From contig CADCSX010000012.1 in NCBI GenBank assembly GCA_902805475.1, positions 682,001-746,000 of the forward strand: a DNA stretch of 64,000 bases, read 5' to 3'. Position numbers and translations under genes: made by a program. Shown piece after piece: positions 47,501-58,657 of this stretch (positions are counted from its first letter, which is position 1; each line of letters opens with the position of its first letter). A model generated the notes under the pieces. That model was not told the DNA's origin. It ran no database searches and was given only the letters and a program-made list of their open reading frames with translations. The DNA is from Entonaema liquescens (lineage: Eukaryota; Ascomycota; Sordariomycetes; Xylariales; Xylariaceae).

Positions 47501-49613
47501 CTTGTACGATTATACTTCCTACAGCTTTCGTTAACAATTATACTACGAACATTATTCTTGCTTTTTACGACAGGCTATCCGACTGCGTTTGTGGTTGTCG
47601 GTACCGGTGCGAAAAGCGGGGGCACGCATATGTATGGTGTTATGGGGTCATTGGGGCGTAGCTAGAATATACGGAGAGACGGTAGGGCATGCTAGGGGAT
47701 GGTGTGGTGGGGGCGCTGTCAAAAACCGTAATAGAATGAAGATCATGTCAACAATTGGTGAGTCGAGACTATTCGATGTTCAGAACCGGGAATTGTACCT
47801 CCAGGATTATAGATTGGGTATTGGGTATCTTGGCTTTCTGTTATGACTATGTAAGTCAAGACTTATTCTTTAATGTTGAGAAGATGATGCGATCGTACTT
47901 ACCAGATATGATCGGTACTGATTTTAAGTAGCTAACTAATATACTAATTGCTTGACTGATACCCCTTTCAAAAAATGTCGGGCACTTGGTCCATAGGAAA
48001 CTCCTGTCAGATTGTCAACAGCCGGCGGCATGTGTTGGCCACCACCCCACGGCCAAAAGGCTTCTTGTATATTTAAAGCTTCACCCCATTTCGTATACAG
48101 CTTTATAGCCAATTATAAAAGCTGAAATAAAGAGGACAGAGTATTTGGAATATTTAATAAAGAGTTAATCCGATATTGTTGGTTATGGGATTTTACCAAG
48201 TTTATAAAGATAGTTATACCTAAAGGTATGCTAGAATACCTCATGGCACTTTTAGACTAGGTACCTAACTCGCACTTGTTGTCAAACCTGGTCAGTGCGC
48301 ATCTGGGCCGACAAGGGCAAGTAGCACCTTGACGTTAGTGGTCCGTGCATACAAAGTGTTATTATCTCTTAATAGCTTGCTTTGTGGGGAGGTATAGTAC
48401 CGAGGTTTACCCGGTATCCACCGGGTTTTACTCGGTTTTTCTGAGCTTAGCTTAGCTTAACTGATTTTAATAAGAACACCATCAATACCTATTTATTGAG
48501 ATTTGACCTACTACAGCTTCTTCCTCTCTTCACTTCAATTGTCATCAAAACCTCATACTTAAGCCAAACTACTACGCAATTAGCACCCTATAGAACTTAC
48601 CATATTTATATAAGTGGACTTTAGGACAATCACAGGAGTGCTTAGATATATCAATTCATGTTTCAACCTTGTGTCGGTTTCAATCCAATTCCACTGCTTG
48701 ATTATTATTATTTTCTTCGCGCCGACATCAGGTAAAATCTTGGACGGGTGCTCACATTGCGAAAGATAAATCCGTAGGCTGAACGGCGAAGCAGCCCCCT
48801 TAAATGTGATAACATCGGAACTAGATATGCGCATCGTTTATTTAATAAATTCCTCAAGAAAATTCTAAACTTCCAACAACATTGGCAACAACATTGGCAA
48901 CTATACCGCTTTCGAAAACAAAATGTCCATAATGGTAACGGCCCCCAACAAAAAAAATAACCAACATGCATATCATAAAACAGGTAGCCGCAAATTCGAC
49001 CTATGAAGGGAAATGATTCGCCCAAATCGAATAAAATATAATAAGCGCTCATACGGATCCGGGCTGACACATATTCCCATGAAGTAACCTTCTTTGAAAC
49101 CAAAATCTTACTGACCCAAAGTTCAACTGAATTTAGAATCGTAAGTTCTTAATGGAAATGCATGTCAATAAGAGATATCAGGACTTACAGAAGTCGCTGT
49201 GTTCATTGGGGATTTGCTACTCAGTGGCGAATCCCATAGTACAAGACAAATGTTAAGCGGGCCCAGAACTACACGGTTTAAATATTGTGACAGAAGTCCC
49301 TCTTATAGACTGGGTAGTTGATAGACCTTGAAATAGACATCGCGTCTAATGCCGGGGTAATCGAGATTTATATACTAGGACCTACTTAGTGTCGCACCCA
49401 TACTGGGGAGGAAGGTTACACTGCCTGATCTATAGAGTCAAGGCTGAGTTAATCCTGGAGATCATTATACTGATCTACTAATTCATAATTACATTCTTCC
49501 CTATACCCTCTCGTCCCTAGAACTTCATCTCACGACTCTCCATACACAACACTCATGGAATGCTTGATTCTAGCGAATGACTTCAGGGTCTCTACTAGGT
49601 AGATTGTGAGATA
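44561..49613. other. 5-kb gene-poor region
   Basis: No gene supported beyond the subtilase promoter. The longest open frame (44659-45099 minus, 146 aa) overlaps two others and shows no domain. The region has the palindromes TACCTAGGTA (46519-46528) and TAGGTACCTA (48258-48267), and a direct repeat CGCGCAGGAGT near 46118-46138. Part of 45.1-46.3 kb is less AT-rich than the rest and could be an old mutated repeat, but nothing recognisable is left. Confidence 0.5.
44658..44666 (-). promoter_or_regulatory. TATA box of subtilase gene
   Basis: CTATATAAG on the minus strand, 98 bp upstream of the subtilase ATG. Assigned from consensus and position. Confidence 0.5.
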
Positions 49614-51284
49614 ATGGGTAAGTAAAGCCCCTGGAATACATCATGTTAACTAGGTACTAGTAACTAGGTCTTTGCTAACCTGGGCTCAATGATTTAGGTG
49701 ACAGTCAATGTCCGGATGACATCTACATTACCAGCCAGGAAGATATCGACGATGGAAACTTCGCCTGTGGAGAGAGTACCTACCCGGATGTTCACATCAC
49801 GGACGCCGCCGACGATCTTATGTTTCCTGCGGAGATCACATCGGCGAGATGGATTGATATTTACGACAGCCCGGCCTTACTTTCGGTAACCTTCCCAGGA
49901 CTATCTCGACTGTCAAGCCTCGCGATAAATAATGTACCTAATCTCTCTCGGGTCTCACTTCCGCATATGGGTCCAGGTAATGGTTACGGAGTGACAGGCG
50001 ACCCTAGTAATATGATGGTGAGCACTCTCGACCTATCAATAGTCGATGCCCCGAGATTGTCCAGGATTGATTTTGGCGAACTCCAAACTTTCGACAATGT
50101 TACCTTCAACAGCCCTGTATATTATGAAGGGGTTTTCGGCAATATCACGGCTGTCTTGGACCTATCACTCTACGACTGTGCGGATTTTGAGAACCTTAAA
50201 CAAGCGAGGACTGTATGGATCAAGGGGAGCGGACCTTGCTTCACTAGTCTCCCTAAATTCTCATCGGTTATGAACATGACTTTGTTAAATGTCCCAAATC
50301 TAATCGTGGGCGACGAAGTGGTAGTCAACGACACTCTGATGGTGGCAGATTGGGACCAAAACCGCGAGGAGAACCCACACGGCCTGGATGGTCCCAGCTA
50401 CGTCAGACATGTCACTACCGTCGGATCAAATATACATGTTTCCAACAACTCACAGACCAATCTCAAGTTTACTAGTTTAAAACGCGTTGGAGGAGATATC
50501 ATCTTTTATGATAACCGGAATGTTACCTTGGGCTTCGATCAACTGGAAGAAGCAGGAACAATATACATATCGGATAATGATGAAACTACTATACCATGGT
50601 TCCCTCGGCTACAGAGAGCTCAGAATATACACTTGCGAGGCCGTGTCGATACGTACGTACATATAATATATCCTCTACTACGACTAATGTAGTCAATTAC
50701 TAACGGGGTATAGGTCTATGGGTGCGAACATCTTCCCAGTTCTGTCAATAGTACCAGGAAATGTCACTATAGATGCGACGAATGACGATTTCAACTGCTC
50801 GAAGCTGGTAGATCAATTTCGGAACAATATTATCAATGATCTCAAGTGCAACGGCACCAACAACGCATCAGACACAACCACCACATCAGGCCCCATAACA
50901 AATCCCAAAGCAGATCAAGATGACCCAGCCCCCGGACTATCAACGGGAGCATGGGCCGGTATCGGGGTGGGCATCGGGATATTTGTTCTGGGTATCGTTT
51001 TCGGCGCGGTTTGGCTATTCATGCGGTTTAAGCGTTGGAACAAGGAGCTTATGGAGAGGTTGGAACAACAAGAAAACCAAAATCAACCGAGGCAGCGCTG
51101 GGATAGTCTGGAAGTGAAGCGCGAGCCGGTAAGCCTAGGCGTCCTCTGCGAAACCGATGGTGGGGGCATCATACGCGAAAAGCCCGACGACTACATCAGC
51201 GAAGCACCAGGACAGATACCGCTGCCGGAGCTGCCGGGGTCGACAGGAATGGAGAGGGGATACAGAAGCTCGGGCCGGTATTGA
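49614..51284 (+). CDS. SPS2/Ecm33-like receptor-L-domain membrane protein
   Basis: Three exons: 49614-49617 (only ATGG), 49698-50652 and 50714-51284, giving 509 aa with closed phases. The tiny first exon is followed by a perfect gtaagt donor. The ectodomain begins with a CPDDIYITSQEDID motif, as in Ecm33/Sps2 proteins. Its beta-helical leucine-rich-like repeats include SLAINNVPNLSRVSLP, LDLSIVDAPRLSRI and MTLLNVPNLIVGDE, and there are many N-glycosylation sequons. A Thr/Ser/Pro stalk leads to a single transmembrane helix (residues about 398-423, GIGVGIGIFVLGIVFGAVWLF) and a charged cytosolic tail of about 85 aa. Family members act in cell-wall organisation. No signal peptide is encoded with this start, which is odd for such a protein, so the 5' end is uncertain. 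Confidence 0.8.
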
Positions 51285-52126
51285 GAGGGGAATATATTCT
51301 CGAGGTATGATTTCCGCTAAGCATATGCGTAATAAGAAGAGAAACGGGTTTCTGTACATTCTTCAATCCGCGCTTGTATAGAGTTTTAGTCTCGCCACCT
51401 GGAGTGTTTGCGGCGCTGTATATATACGTGTATCATAGTTATGGGATACCTAATACCACAAATATGAAGAGGCCCTTTCTCAACATAGGGCGCGGTATAA
51501 ACTCATCATCAGCAATCTCGCATAGTTAGTACCATACAATGGGATTTGGTATGCCTACTAATAGTATTAGTCTTGATAGAGACCAATCCAACGTAATGAA
51601 AACGTACATTTACGGGGTGTTCTGCTGATGAGGGAATGGTTGTCATGGTACATTGGGTGTACAAAAATATTGAAAATAATCTCTAACTTCAGTACCTTCT
51701 TCGACTCATGAACTATATGTGGAATAGAGTTGGATATATCAAAAGCAGAAGTCTGCGGGTAATTATCACATTGCAGATCGATCAATAAAAGTCGTGTGAA
51801 GAGTAAATCTATAAACGCCTGCCCTATGCTAAGCTATGCACATGCGCCCGAACCCTTCCATTTTATATGCAAGGTGCCTCTCCCACGTGGGTAATCATCA
51901 ATCACCAACAGAAAATGCCATGCCACCTGGGCCACTTGGACTAACAACCGCCTGGGTGAATGTAAAAATCCTATCGCTGATAGGCTGGTCTCATAAACAT
52001 GTTCCTGACACGATGCCACGTGCCTGTACCTGCAAGCCGCCCTTTTTTGATTTGTCCGCCAACAAAGTTACTTCGAGAAATCAATGCCTCGAAAAAAGGA
52101 AGGAGGGAGAGAAATAAGCGCGGCGC
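51285..52126. other. intergenic, no gene seen
   Basis: Convergent gap. Short frames only; likely the 3' untranslated regions of both neighbours. Confidence 0.6.
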
Positions 52127-52693
52127 TTATTTCCAGTGGCACTGGACGAAGGCACCACGGTTCTTGGCGCCGGTGTGGGTCATCAGACCGCAGAAGGTAA
52201 CGTCGACCTTGCCGGTCTTCTTGTTCTTCTTGGAGACGTTGACAACGACACGGTCGGTGCCTGGGTCGTCGGGGTTGGCGCCGATGTAGACCTTCTTGTT
52301 CTGGAGGATGGGGAACTCGTAGAGCGGGCCCTTGCACTTCTTCTCGAAGTTCTTGATCTCCCGGCCGCGGTTGTGGTACACGTGGGGGTATTTGCCCTTG
52401 CCGATCTTCTTGTTGCGGCTCTCCAGCTTGCCGGCCTGCTCGCCGGCGTCGTGGATGTGCGCCCGCGTGTACTTGTGCTTAGCACAGGTGGCGCTGGCCG
52501 GGAATCCGCGGAAGGTGAACTTGGGGCGGACGGCTCGGTCCTCGAGGGATCGGTCCTCGAGGATACCTTCGATTTCGCTGATGTCGATGGCGTCTTCGAG
52601 GTTGCTAACTTCGACAATGTCCTCAACTGGGACGACTAGAGACTGCCCCAGGGCGAAGAAAAGAGCGGCGGTAAGGAATGTAGTTGGCTTCAT
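52127..52693 (-). CDS. secreted guanyl-type ribonuclease (N1/T1/U2 superfamily)
   Basis: Single exon, 188 aa. A signal peptide (residues 1-19) is followed by a short acidic pro-region (about 20-53, rich in Glu/Asp) ending in two EDR motifs. A strongly basic mature domain of about 135 aa follows. Residues fitting the T1/U2-type active site are H104 (KYPHVYHN), E126 (LYEFPIL), R148 (GTDRVVVN) and H173 (CGLMTHTG). Cys at 70, 120, 168 and 185 could form two disulfides. It would cleave RNA at purines, mainly guanine. The domain is longer and more basic than RNase T1, so a ribotoxin-like or plant-interaction role is possible but not shown. It is intact, with a TATA box about 140 bp upstream. Confidence 0.85.
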   Translation of the reverse strand: MKPTTFLTAALFFALGQSLVVPVEDIVEVSNLEDAIDISEIEGILEDRSLEDRAVRPKFTFRGFPASATCAKHKYTRAHIHDAGEQAGKLESRNKKIGKGKYPHVYHNRGREIKNFEKKCKGPLYEFPILQNKKVYIGANPDDPGTDRVVVNVSKKNKKTGKVDVTFCGLMTHTGAKNRGAFVQCHWK

Positions 52694-53798
52694 GTTGGAA
52701 ATATTTTTGGAAATGAATGTAAATTGTTGGAAAAAAAAGGAACGATTGAAAAGAAGCCTTGAAGATTTGGCTGTTGGAAGTTGATGATGTTGATGGTTGG
52801 GTAGGACAAGAAGAGGCGTGGATGAGTGAGCTTTATATAATATACAGATGGAATAGTCTGGTCATTTCATTTTCTTCCTTGAGGCTCCTAGTCTCATACA
52901 ACGTTCACTTTGAAGATGTTCCATTTTGCTCAGCTGTATTACCAAAATAGAATCATCTCGCCCATATGACCAATGAAAAGTTATGATTGAATCCATAATT
53001 CATGATAATCCTTTGTCCATGGTCTAAAGGTCTAAGTGTATAACTGCCAATGCATATCTATGTTTGCAGATTATTAATTTGGATTATATCGTTCCATTGG
53101 CTGATGTCATTAATGCCGGTAGAAAACATGTAGACCTTGTAAAGGTGAACAAAAATAGGTATTAGGTAGCATGGAGCCAAGGGTTTAAGCTGCAGATGGA
53201 AGTCGGGAATTTGTATAAGGCTTAAAGATGGCGTGGGGTGACTTAAACGGAAGGAGGTTAATCGAATTATCTAATATATCACAAACCTTTCTTTCCCCAT
53301 AAACAGCTTATTTTTTCGAGCTAGCTTGTTTCTCAGCTTGCCTAGTGCGCTGAGGATCAGGAGGCTCAGCTGTATGTAACGCACTTAATCGAAAACCCCA
53401 CAAGACTCGGGCTTAGCGCATGCCCTTTCTCGTTAGAGTTATTCTTTTTTTTGTTAATAAGGCTTAAACACCGCCTTATGCTAAGGTCGATACGATGCTC
53501 CCCTAATCTACATCCTACGAATCCTTCCTTTTCCGCCAATGTGGCACCTGATACTTAGCGGGCAATCTAGCGTAATACAGTTATTTCAATTACAGACTTA
53601 CTCTTTACTATACATGAACACATGTATGCATATATATCACAAAGACACGTGACAATTTATCTGTTCAGGCAACACAGCCTTTGTAGAGTTTATCCATTTA
53701 AGTTATCGCGGCTGACTATTCCTTGGGCTTGGCTTTCCTTTTCCTGTCATTCTAATTTACAACCCAGAACTCTCTATCAACTAAATATCTTTTTTAAA
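52694..53798. other. divergent intergenic region
   Basis: Promoters of the RNase (minus) and DUF3632 (plus) genes. AT-rich, no gene seen. Confidence 0.6.
52831..52840 (-). promoter_or_regulatory. TATA box of RNase gene
   Basis: TTATATAAAG on the minus strand, 138 bp upstream of the RNase ATG; a near-perfect TATA consensus. Confidence 0.5.
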
Positions 53799-54796
53799 AT
53801 GGCACCATTAATCGATTCATTCTTTGACAAGCAGATCGCAGACCGATGGGGTCCGTCGCGAAATGAGTAGGTTTTCATCGTCTTTGAACCGTTACTTTTA
53901 GGCCTGACTAATTCGTATAATAGGGCAAATGCTCTCCGTGAGCTTCTTCAGGGGAAGATAAATCCCGAGGAGGCAGCTACGAGATTTACGAGCGATGTTG
54001 CTGCATCTCGCAGTGCCGATAAAGCCAGTGGATCCCTATGGGGTATATGGATGCTGCTCCAGGAAACAGCAAAGAAGTTCCCCGAACATCATGTAAAGGT
54101 AAACCATCATATAGAAAGCACCGAGATGGCCTTTTCCTCCCCCCTATATTTTACTTTTCTTAGACTAACCTTTTGAAGTTGGTTAAATTAGTCGATGCTA
54201 TTCGACAACTTCCAGATCTCGTGATCAGAGGAGAAACAGCTGTGAAGTGGCCTGAACTTCCGAAGCTGGCAGAAGTATGGGGAGAGAATGTCTTTGACCG
54301 TAAGTTATAAGTCTTACTATTCGTATTTCCATAAGAAATAAATTAACGCTCTATAGGGGACGAATTGGCCTATTCCGAAGAACACATAGCAGTAACCGCC
54401 TTCACGGCGCAGTTGTGCGCTTTGAAGATTGTCGATGCCAACGATTTTCTATCGCCGGCAGTAAGGGACTTCAATGCAGCATTCGAGCAAACTCCAGCTG
54501 CGGGGTCAACTGTTAAAGGGGATGACGTGAGGCTGTTGAATGCCAATGTACCTGTCGCGGCACAATGGATTCTGCATGCCGGTGAGGTCATTTACAACTG
54601 CGAAGAGAGCTTCAATCTCGATCCGAGCGATGGCTTATGGTCGGGTCAACCTGGCTTCAGCTGGGGTAGATGGAAGCTGTGGAAGGAAAGGGCAGAATGG
54701 GTTTCTGGCCTTAACAAAGTGGTAAGACAAGAAACAGTAGATGCTGCTAAGAAAATGGTGGAGAAGATGAGTCAGATTGAAAGCCAAGATGCTTAA
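53799..54796 (+). CDS. DUF3632 family protein
   Basis: Four exons: 53799-53866, 53924-54098, 54164-54299 and 54357-54796, giving 272 aa with closed phases. The third exon could also start at 54179, but the stronger acceptor (ttttcttag) gives 54164. The all-helical protein has the layout of the fungal DUF3632 family: an N-terminal FFDKQIADRWGP segment, a ELLQGKINPEEAA helix, SGSLWGIWMLLQETA, and a C-terminal domain containing GLWSGQPGFSWGRWKLWKERAEWV. No signal peptide or membrane segment is seen. The family is common and expanded in filamentous ascomycetes and has no known biochemical function. Confidence 0.85.
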
Positions 54797-55330
54797 TTGA
54801 AATGACATATAGGCTACACTATTTAGGTAGCTAAATAATGAAATAAAAAAATAAGAGTTATGTTTAACCATGTGTTCAATATTATAGGTAGCCTTCAGAG
54901 CCTTTTTAAAGATTCGCAGAAATGCGAGTACCTAGTTGTTAGAAGTGTACCTGAAGTACCTAATTTTCTATGGAATTCCCATGGGTCTTGGAGGTTACAT
55001 ACCTACCTAAAAGTGGGATGTCGGCAAAGTGTTCCGCCGATCTAAGTACCCCGGAACCGATCTAAGGCTGCTGGGGTACCGATAGCTCCGTATTTGAGGC
55101 AGTGACGTTAATTTTAGCGCGTTGCAGCTACGCGGAAGGTGTCCCTAACTCAAATCAAGGGAAGATCTGAACAATGATAAACTCACAAAACTTTTCTGAC
55201 GTAAGTTCGCGCCGGCTCGTTTGAACATCACAACTACATAGGAAACTCCAGCACTTTTGTAACGATGCTACCGGTTTATAAACTCAAGTTCCTATGAGTT
55301 GATTTATACTTCCTTCAGTTGTAGCCCACG
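54797..55330. other. intergenic, no gene seen
   Basis: 3' flank of the DUF3632 gene and promoter of the ZIP gene. Nothing else visible. Confidence 0.6.
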
Positions 55331-56880
55331 ATGGATATATCTAACCCGGGAGGTACGGATCCCATTAAGTCGAGCTGCTCTGAGGCTATTGATGAATCTT
55401 ACTCCAACTGGCCAACTTACTAACTTGTCCTTGCTTTAGATATCTCTTGGACCTCTATTCCCACACATCTACTCCTTGCCGAACTTTCGAAAAGACAGCA
55501 TGGTCAGGGAAATTCAGCACCCGATGCTGAAAAGCCAGCTTGCGGGTCGGGCGATCGAGGCGCATACAATACAGCGCTTCACGTTTTCGCCTTATTCCTA
55601 ATACTTACGCTAAGCACACTCGGTAAGATCTCAAGATTATAATCGCTGTCTCCGCGTTCCATTATTTGATACCAGGTATACTGACCAGAAATGTGCAACC
55701 ATTTGTAGCGTGCGGTTTCCCCCTCTTCTCCCGCCAATCCTCCAAGAGTCGTCGAGCCAATACGATTGTATTCCTCAGCCAACACTTCGGCACAGGTGTC
55801 CTTCTCGCAACCGCCTTTGTCCACCTTCTTCCGACTGCTTTTATGTCTTTGACAGACCCCTGCCTACCACATGCTTTCAGCGAAGGATACCAACCCATGG
55901 CGGGGTTAATAGCTATGGTCTCGGTTTTGGTGGTTGTGGCTTTGGAATCGTACTTAACGACTAGGGGTGCTGGCCATTCGCATTCGCATGGTCATGCGTG
56001 GAATTTGGACGATGAAGAAGTGCAGGAAGAGGATAAGAATGCTGCTACAAATGGTGGGTTATCGGCAAGGAGAGTTGCCAGCCACAGGCCAGCAGATATT
56101 GCGCTCGGCGATATGAGCGCCAGCAGAGGTCTAATGGCCGATGTTTCCCCACTCCCGCAGTCCACGCCTATCGTCGTATCGCCGCCGAATAAGAAGCCCT
56201 TCCAAAACAACGATAACGGAAAGAATGGTGACTCGGATGACGATGATGAAGATCTTGAACTTAATCTCAATGAGCTCGATCCTACTGCAGAGGAGGACGA
56301 ACAACCTCTTGCCCATCCCAATGGAAGTACTCATAGAAGACAACATTCCGAATCTGCCATATCTCACTCCCCACTTACACCTGAAGAGCAGAAACGACTG
56401 ATGTTTCAGTGTATGTTACTAGAGGCTGGAATTCTATTCCACAGCGTCTTTATTGGTATGGCAGTATCGGTCGCTACAGGACCTCCTTTCGTGGTTTTCT
56501 TAATCGCCATCGCATTCCACCAGACCTTCGAAGGACTCGCCCTTGGATCTCGCATAGCCGCAATTCAATTCCCCCGGTCGTCTTTACGCCCCTGGTTAAT
56601 GGTTTTGGCGTATGGGCTTACTACTCCTATCGGACAGGCTATTGGACTGGCTGTGCATAAGATGTACGACCCTCTTAGCCAAACAGGTCTGCTCATGGTT
56701 GGCTTTATGAATGCCATCTCAAGCGGCCTCCTACTCTTTGCAGGCTTAGTGCAGCTTCTTTCCGAGGACTTCCTTACTGAGAAGAGTTATAAGACGTTGA
56801 AAGGGAAGAAGAGAAGAAATGCCGGGTTGGCTGTACTAGCGGGTGCTACACTTATGGCTCTTGTTGGTGCTTTTGCCTGA
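55331..56880 (+). CDS. ZIP-family zinc transporter
   Basis: Three exons: 55331-55352, 55440-55622 and 55709-56880, giving 458 aa with closed phases. The protein has eight predicted membrane helices. Helix I (TALHVFALFLILTLSTLA) spans the second splice site. Key motifs are HLLPTAF (H107), a His-rich cytosolic loop GHSHSHGH (residues about 158-164), HSVFIGMAVS (H313) and HQTFEGLALGSR (H339, E343), which form the ZIP metal-binding centre. The long loop between helices III and IV is acidic (DDDDEDLELNLNELD) and probably regulatory. It is expected to move Zn2+ (possibly other divalent metals) into the cytosol across the plasma membrane. Fungal zinc-uptake ZIPs are induced by low zinc; no regulatory site was identified here. 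Confidence 0.93.
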
Positions 56881-57125
56881 ATATGGTCGACATATCTTTT
56901 AGTTGTAAAACATGGCGTACCCGGATAGGGACTTTCTAAGACAAGGGAGCGATATAGATGACTACTAGGTAGACGGGATATTGTCACATTGATAAGCAGT
57001 CAGGTCTAATTCTGGAGGCGTCATGGTCACATAAAAATACTTGAAACTAATGCCAAGAGATTATATTTCACTACTCCGATCTTTTTATACACGAGTCCCG
57101 GTATGTTTCCCTAGTTTTACCTAAC

Positions 57126-58657
57126 TCAGGCTGCTTTTGGCACAGCTGTCGCCCAGGGATAGGTCGTCGACATTGGAGAGCCATAACTGCCGAGGTCGTC
57201 GTAGTCCTTGGTAATGGTCTGGTTCTGGAGCACCTTTGTTACGAAGGGAAGAACGCTATTGCTAGGATCGAAGTCAGCATCGCAATTGATTCAGGTTAAA
57301 AAGAAACCGGATTTGACGAGTCTTATCAATCACGGAAATAGGGAGACTTACAATCCACTCATGTCGCAATGGCCACCACCACGAACGGACATGGCAATCT
57401 GATCCGGAACACCCAACCAGTCGTATACCAGCTTCGCAGCGGGATAAACGACCACCGAAGTGCCCTTGGAGTTGGTAAACTGGTCGCCGGTGCCCTGATC
57501 AATAACCAGAGCGCGAGGCGCGATGGCCGCGGCGATGGTATGCGCGTCGTACGGCAGGTTCTCGGCGTGGTTGACGAAGGTGCCGAGGGTCTTGTCGGTC
57601 CACCACCCCGCGCCGCTCTTGCTGTTCTCCAGCGTCTCGTCCTGCCCGCTCAGCCCGTGGTACCGGTACGGGCCCAAGCCCTGCACCCCGCTGCTCATCG
57701 GCATCGTCAGCGTGATCCGCTTGTCCAGCAGCCCCGCTGCCAGCGCCGCTTTGCCCAGCCGCGAGCACCCCGTCACGCCCACCCGGCTGCTGTCGATCTC
57801 GGGCACTGTGGCGTTCAGCGCGTCGAGGACGCGGTGGAAGCCCCACGCCCATGCTGTGAGGACGCCTGCAGTGCGGTTGCGTTAGTTTTGTGTGTGTGGA
57901 TTTGGCGTCTGAAAGGGTTTTGTGCATGCGCTTACCGATATCCCGCCCGTTGTAGATGTCCCAGAACGCGCCGGTCTTGGCGTTGCTGTCGGCGGCTACG
58001 CGCGAGTAGTCGAAGCCCACGACGGCGATGCCGGCTTGGAGATACGGCTGGTTGGTCATTCCGCCGATGTTGATTACCACGGGGGCGGGCTTCGTCGATG
58101 GTAGTGCTAGAGTCGCGCTGAACTTGCCTGTCTTGCCGCCGGCTGTCACTTCGATGTTCACTGTGTTACCGCTCCGCGTCGCTTTGACCGTTTCTTGCGA
58201 GTGGTCGGGGTAGTAGCCGTATCTACGAACGTAGCGTTAGAACTTAGTGCCTAGATTCCTCTTCGCTGCTATAGAAGATTCTTGTTTTCTAGGTCCGTTA
58301 GTCTGCTTACTGGTACTCCTGCAGCATCTGCAAAATCTCGGGCTGGCGGCATTGGTACCATTCCTCAGGTGTCTGGATGCGGTTCTTGCCCTTGCCGGAC
58401 ATCACGTCGGAGGCGAAAGATGGCGAGCTCCCACCCTCGCTATCGGTCGTCGTATAGGCTAGCGGGAGCCAGGGATCCGGAAGCGTCGTCTGCTTCGGTA
58501 GCTTTTCCCACGTGGGGTAGTTACCCGCCGACGGGACCGGCGCGCATTCGGCTGCTGCTATTGGCGCCGCGACTGGGACCGGTGCTGCTGGGATCGCTGC
58601 TCCCGGCCATGGTAGGGCTACTGCGCCAATGATGGCGGCGCGCTTTAAGGAGGACAT
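57126..58657 (-). CDS. CE15 glucuronoyl esterase with altered acid residue
   Basis: Four exons on the minus strand: 58657-58311, 58222-57936, 57865-57352 and 57261-57126, giving 427 aa with closed phases. The signal peptide is followed by an Ala/Pro-rich linker and the CE15 alpha/beta-hydrolase domain. The nucleophile is S246 in GCSRLGK and the catalytic His is H377 in GGGHCDMSG. The acid is unusual: canonical enzymes have Glu in a PxESG motif about 23 residues after the Ser, but here the segment reads PMSSG, so the position is Ser269. Asp334 or Asp339 (LVIDQGTGDQ) could replace it, as in other alpha/beta hydrolases. Canonical members cleave the ester between 4-O-methyl-glucuronic acid of xylan and lignin alcohols. 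No carbohydrate-binding module is present. Confidence 0.9.

Noticed and set aside
52136..52639. 167-aa plus-strand frame over the RNase gene
   Set aside because: Antisense shadow; the minus-strand frame has signal peptide and active-site residues.
57369..58161. Long frames of 234 and 220 aa over the CE15 gene
   Set aside because: Shadow frames of CE15 exons; the 220-aa frame reads an intron and shifts after the real exon.
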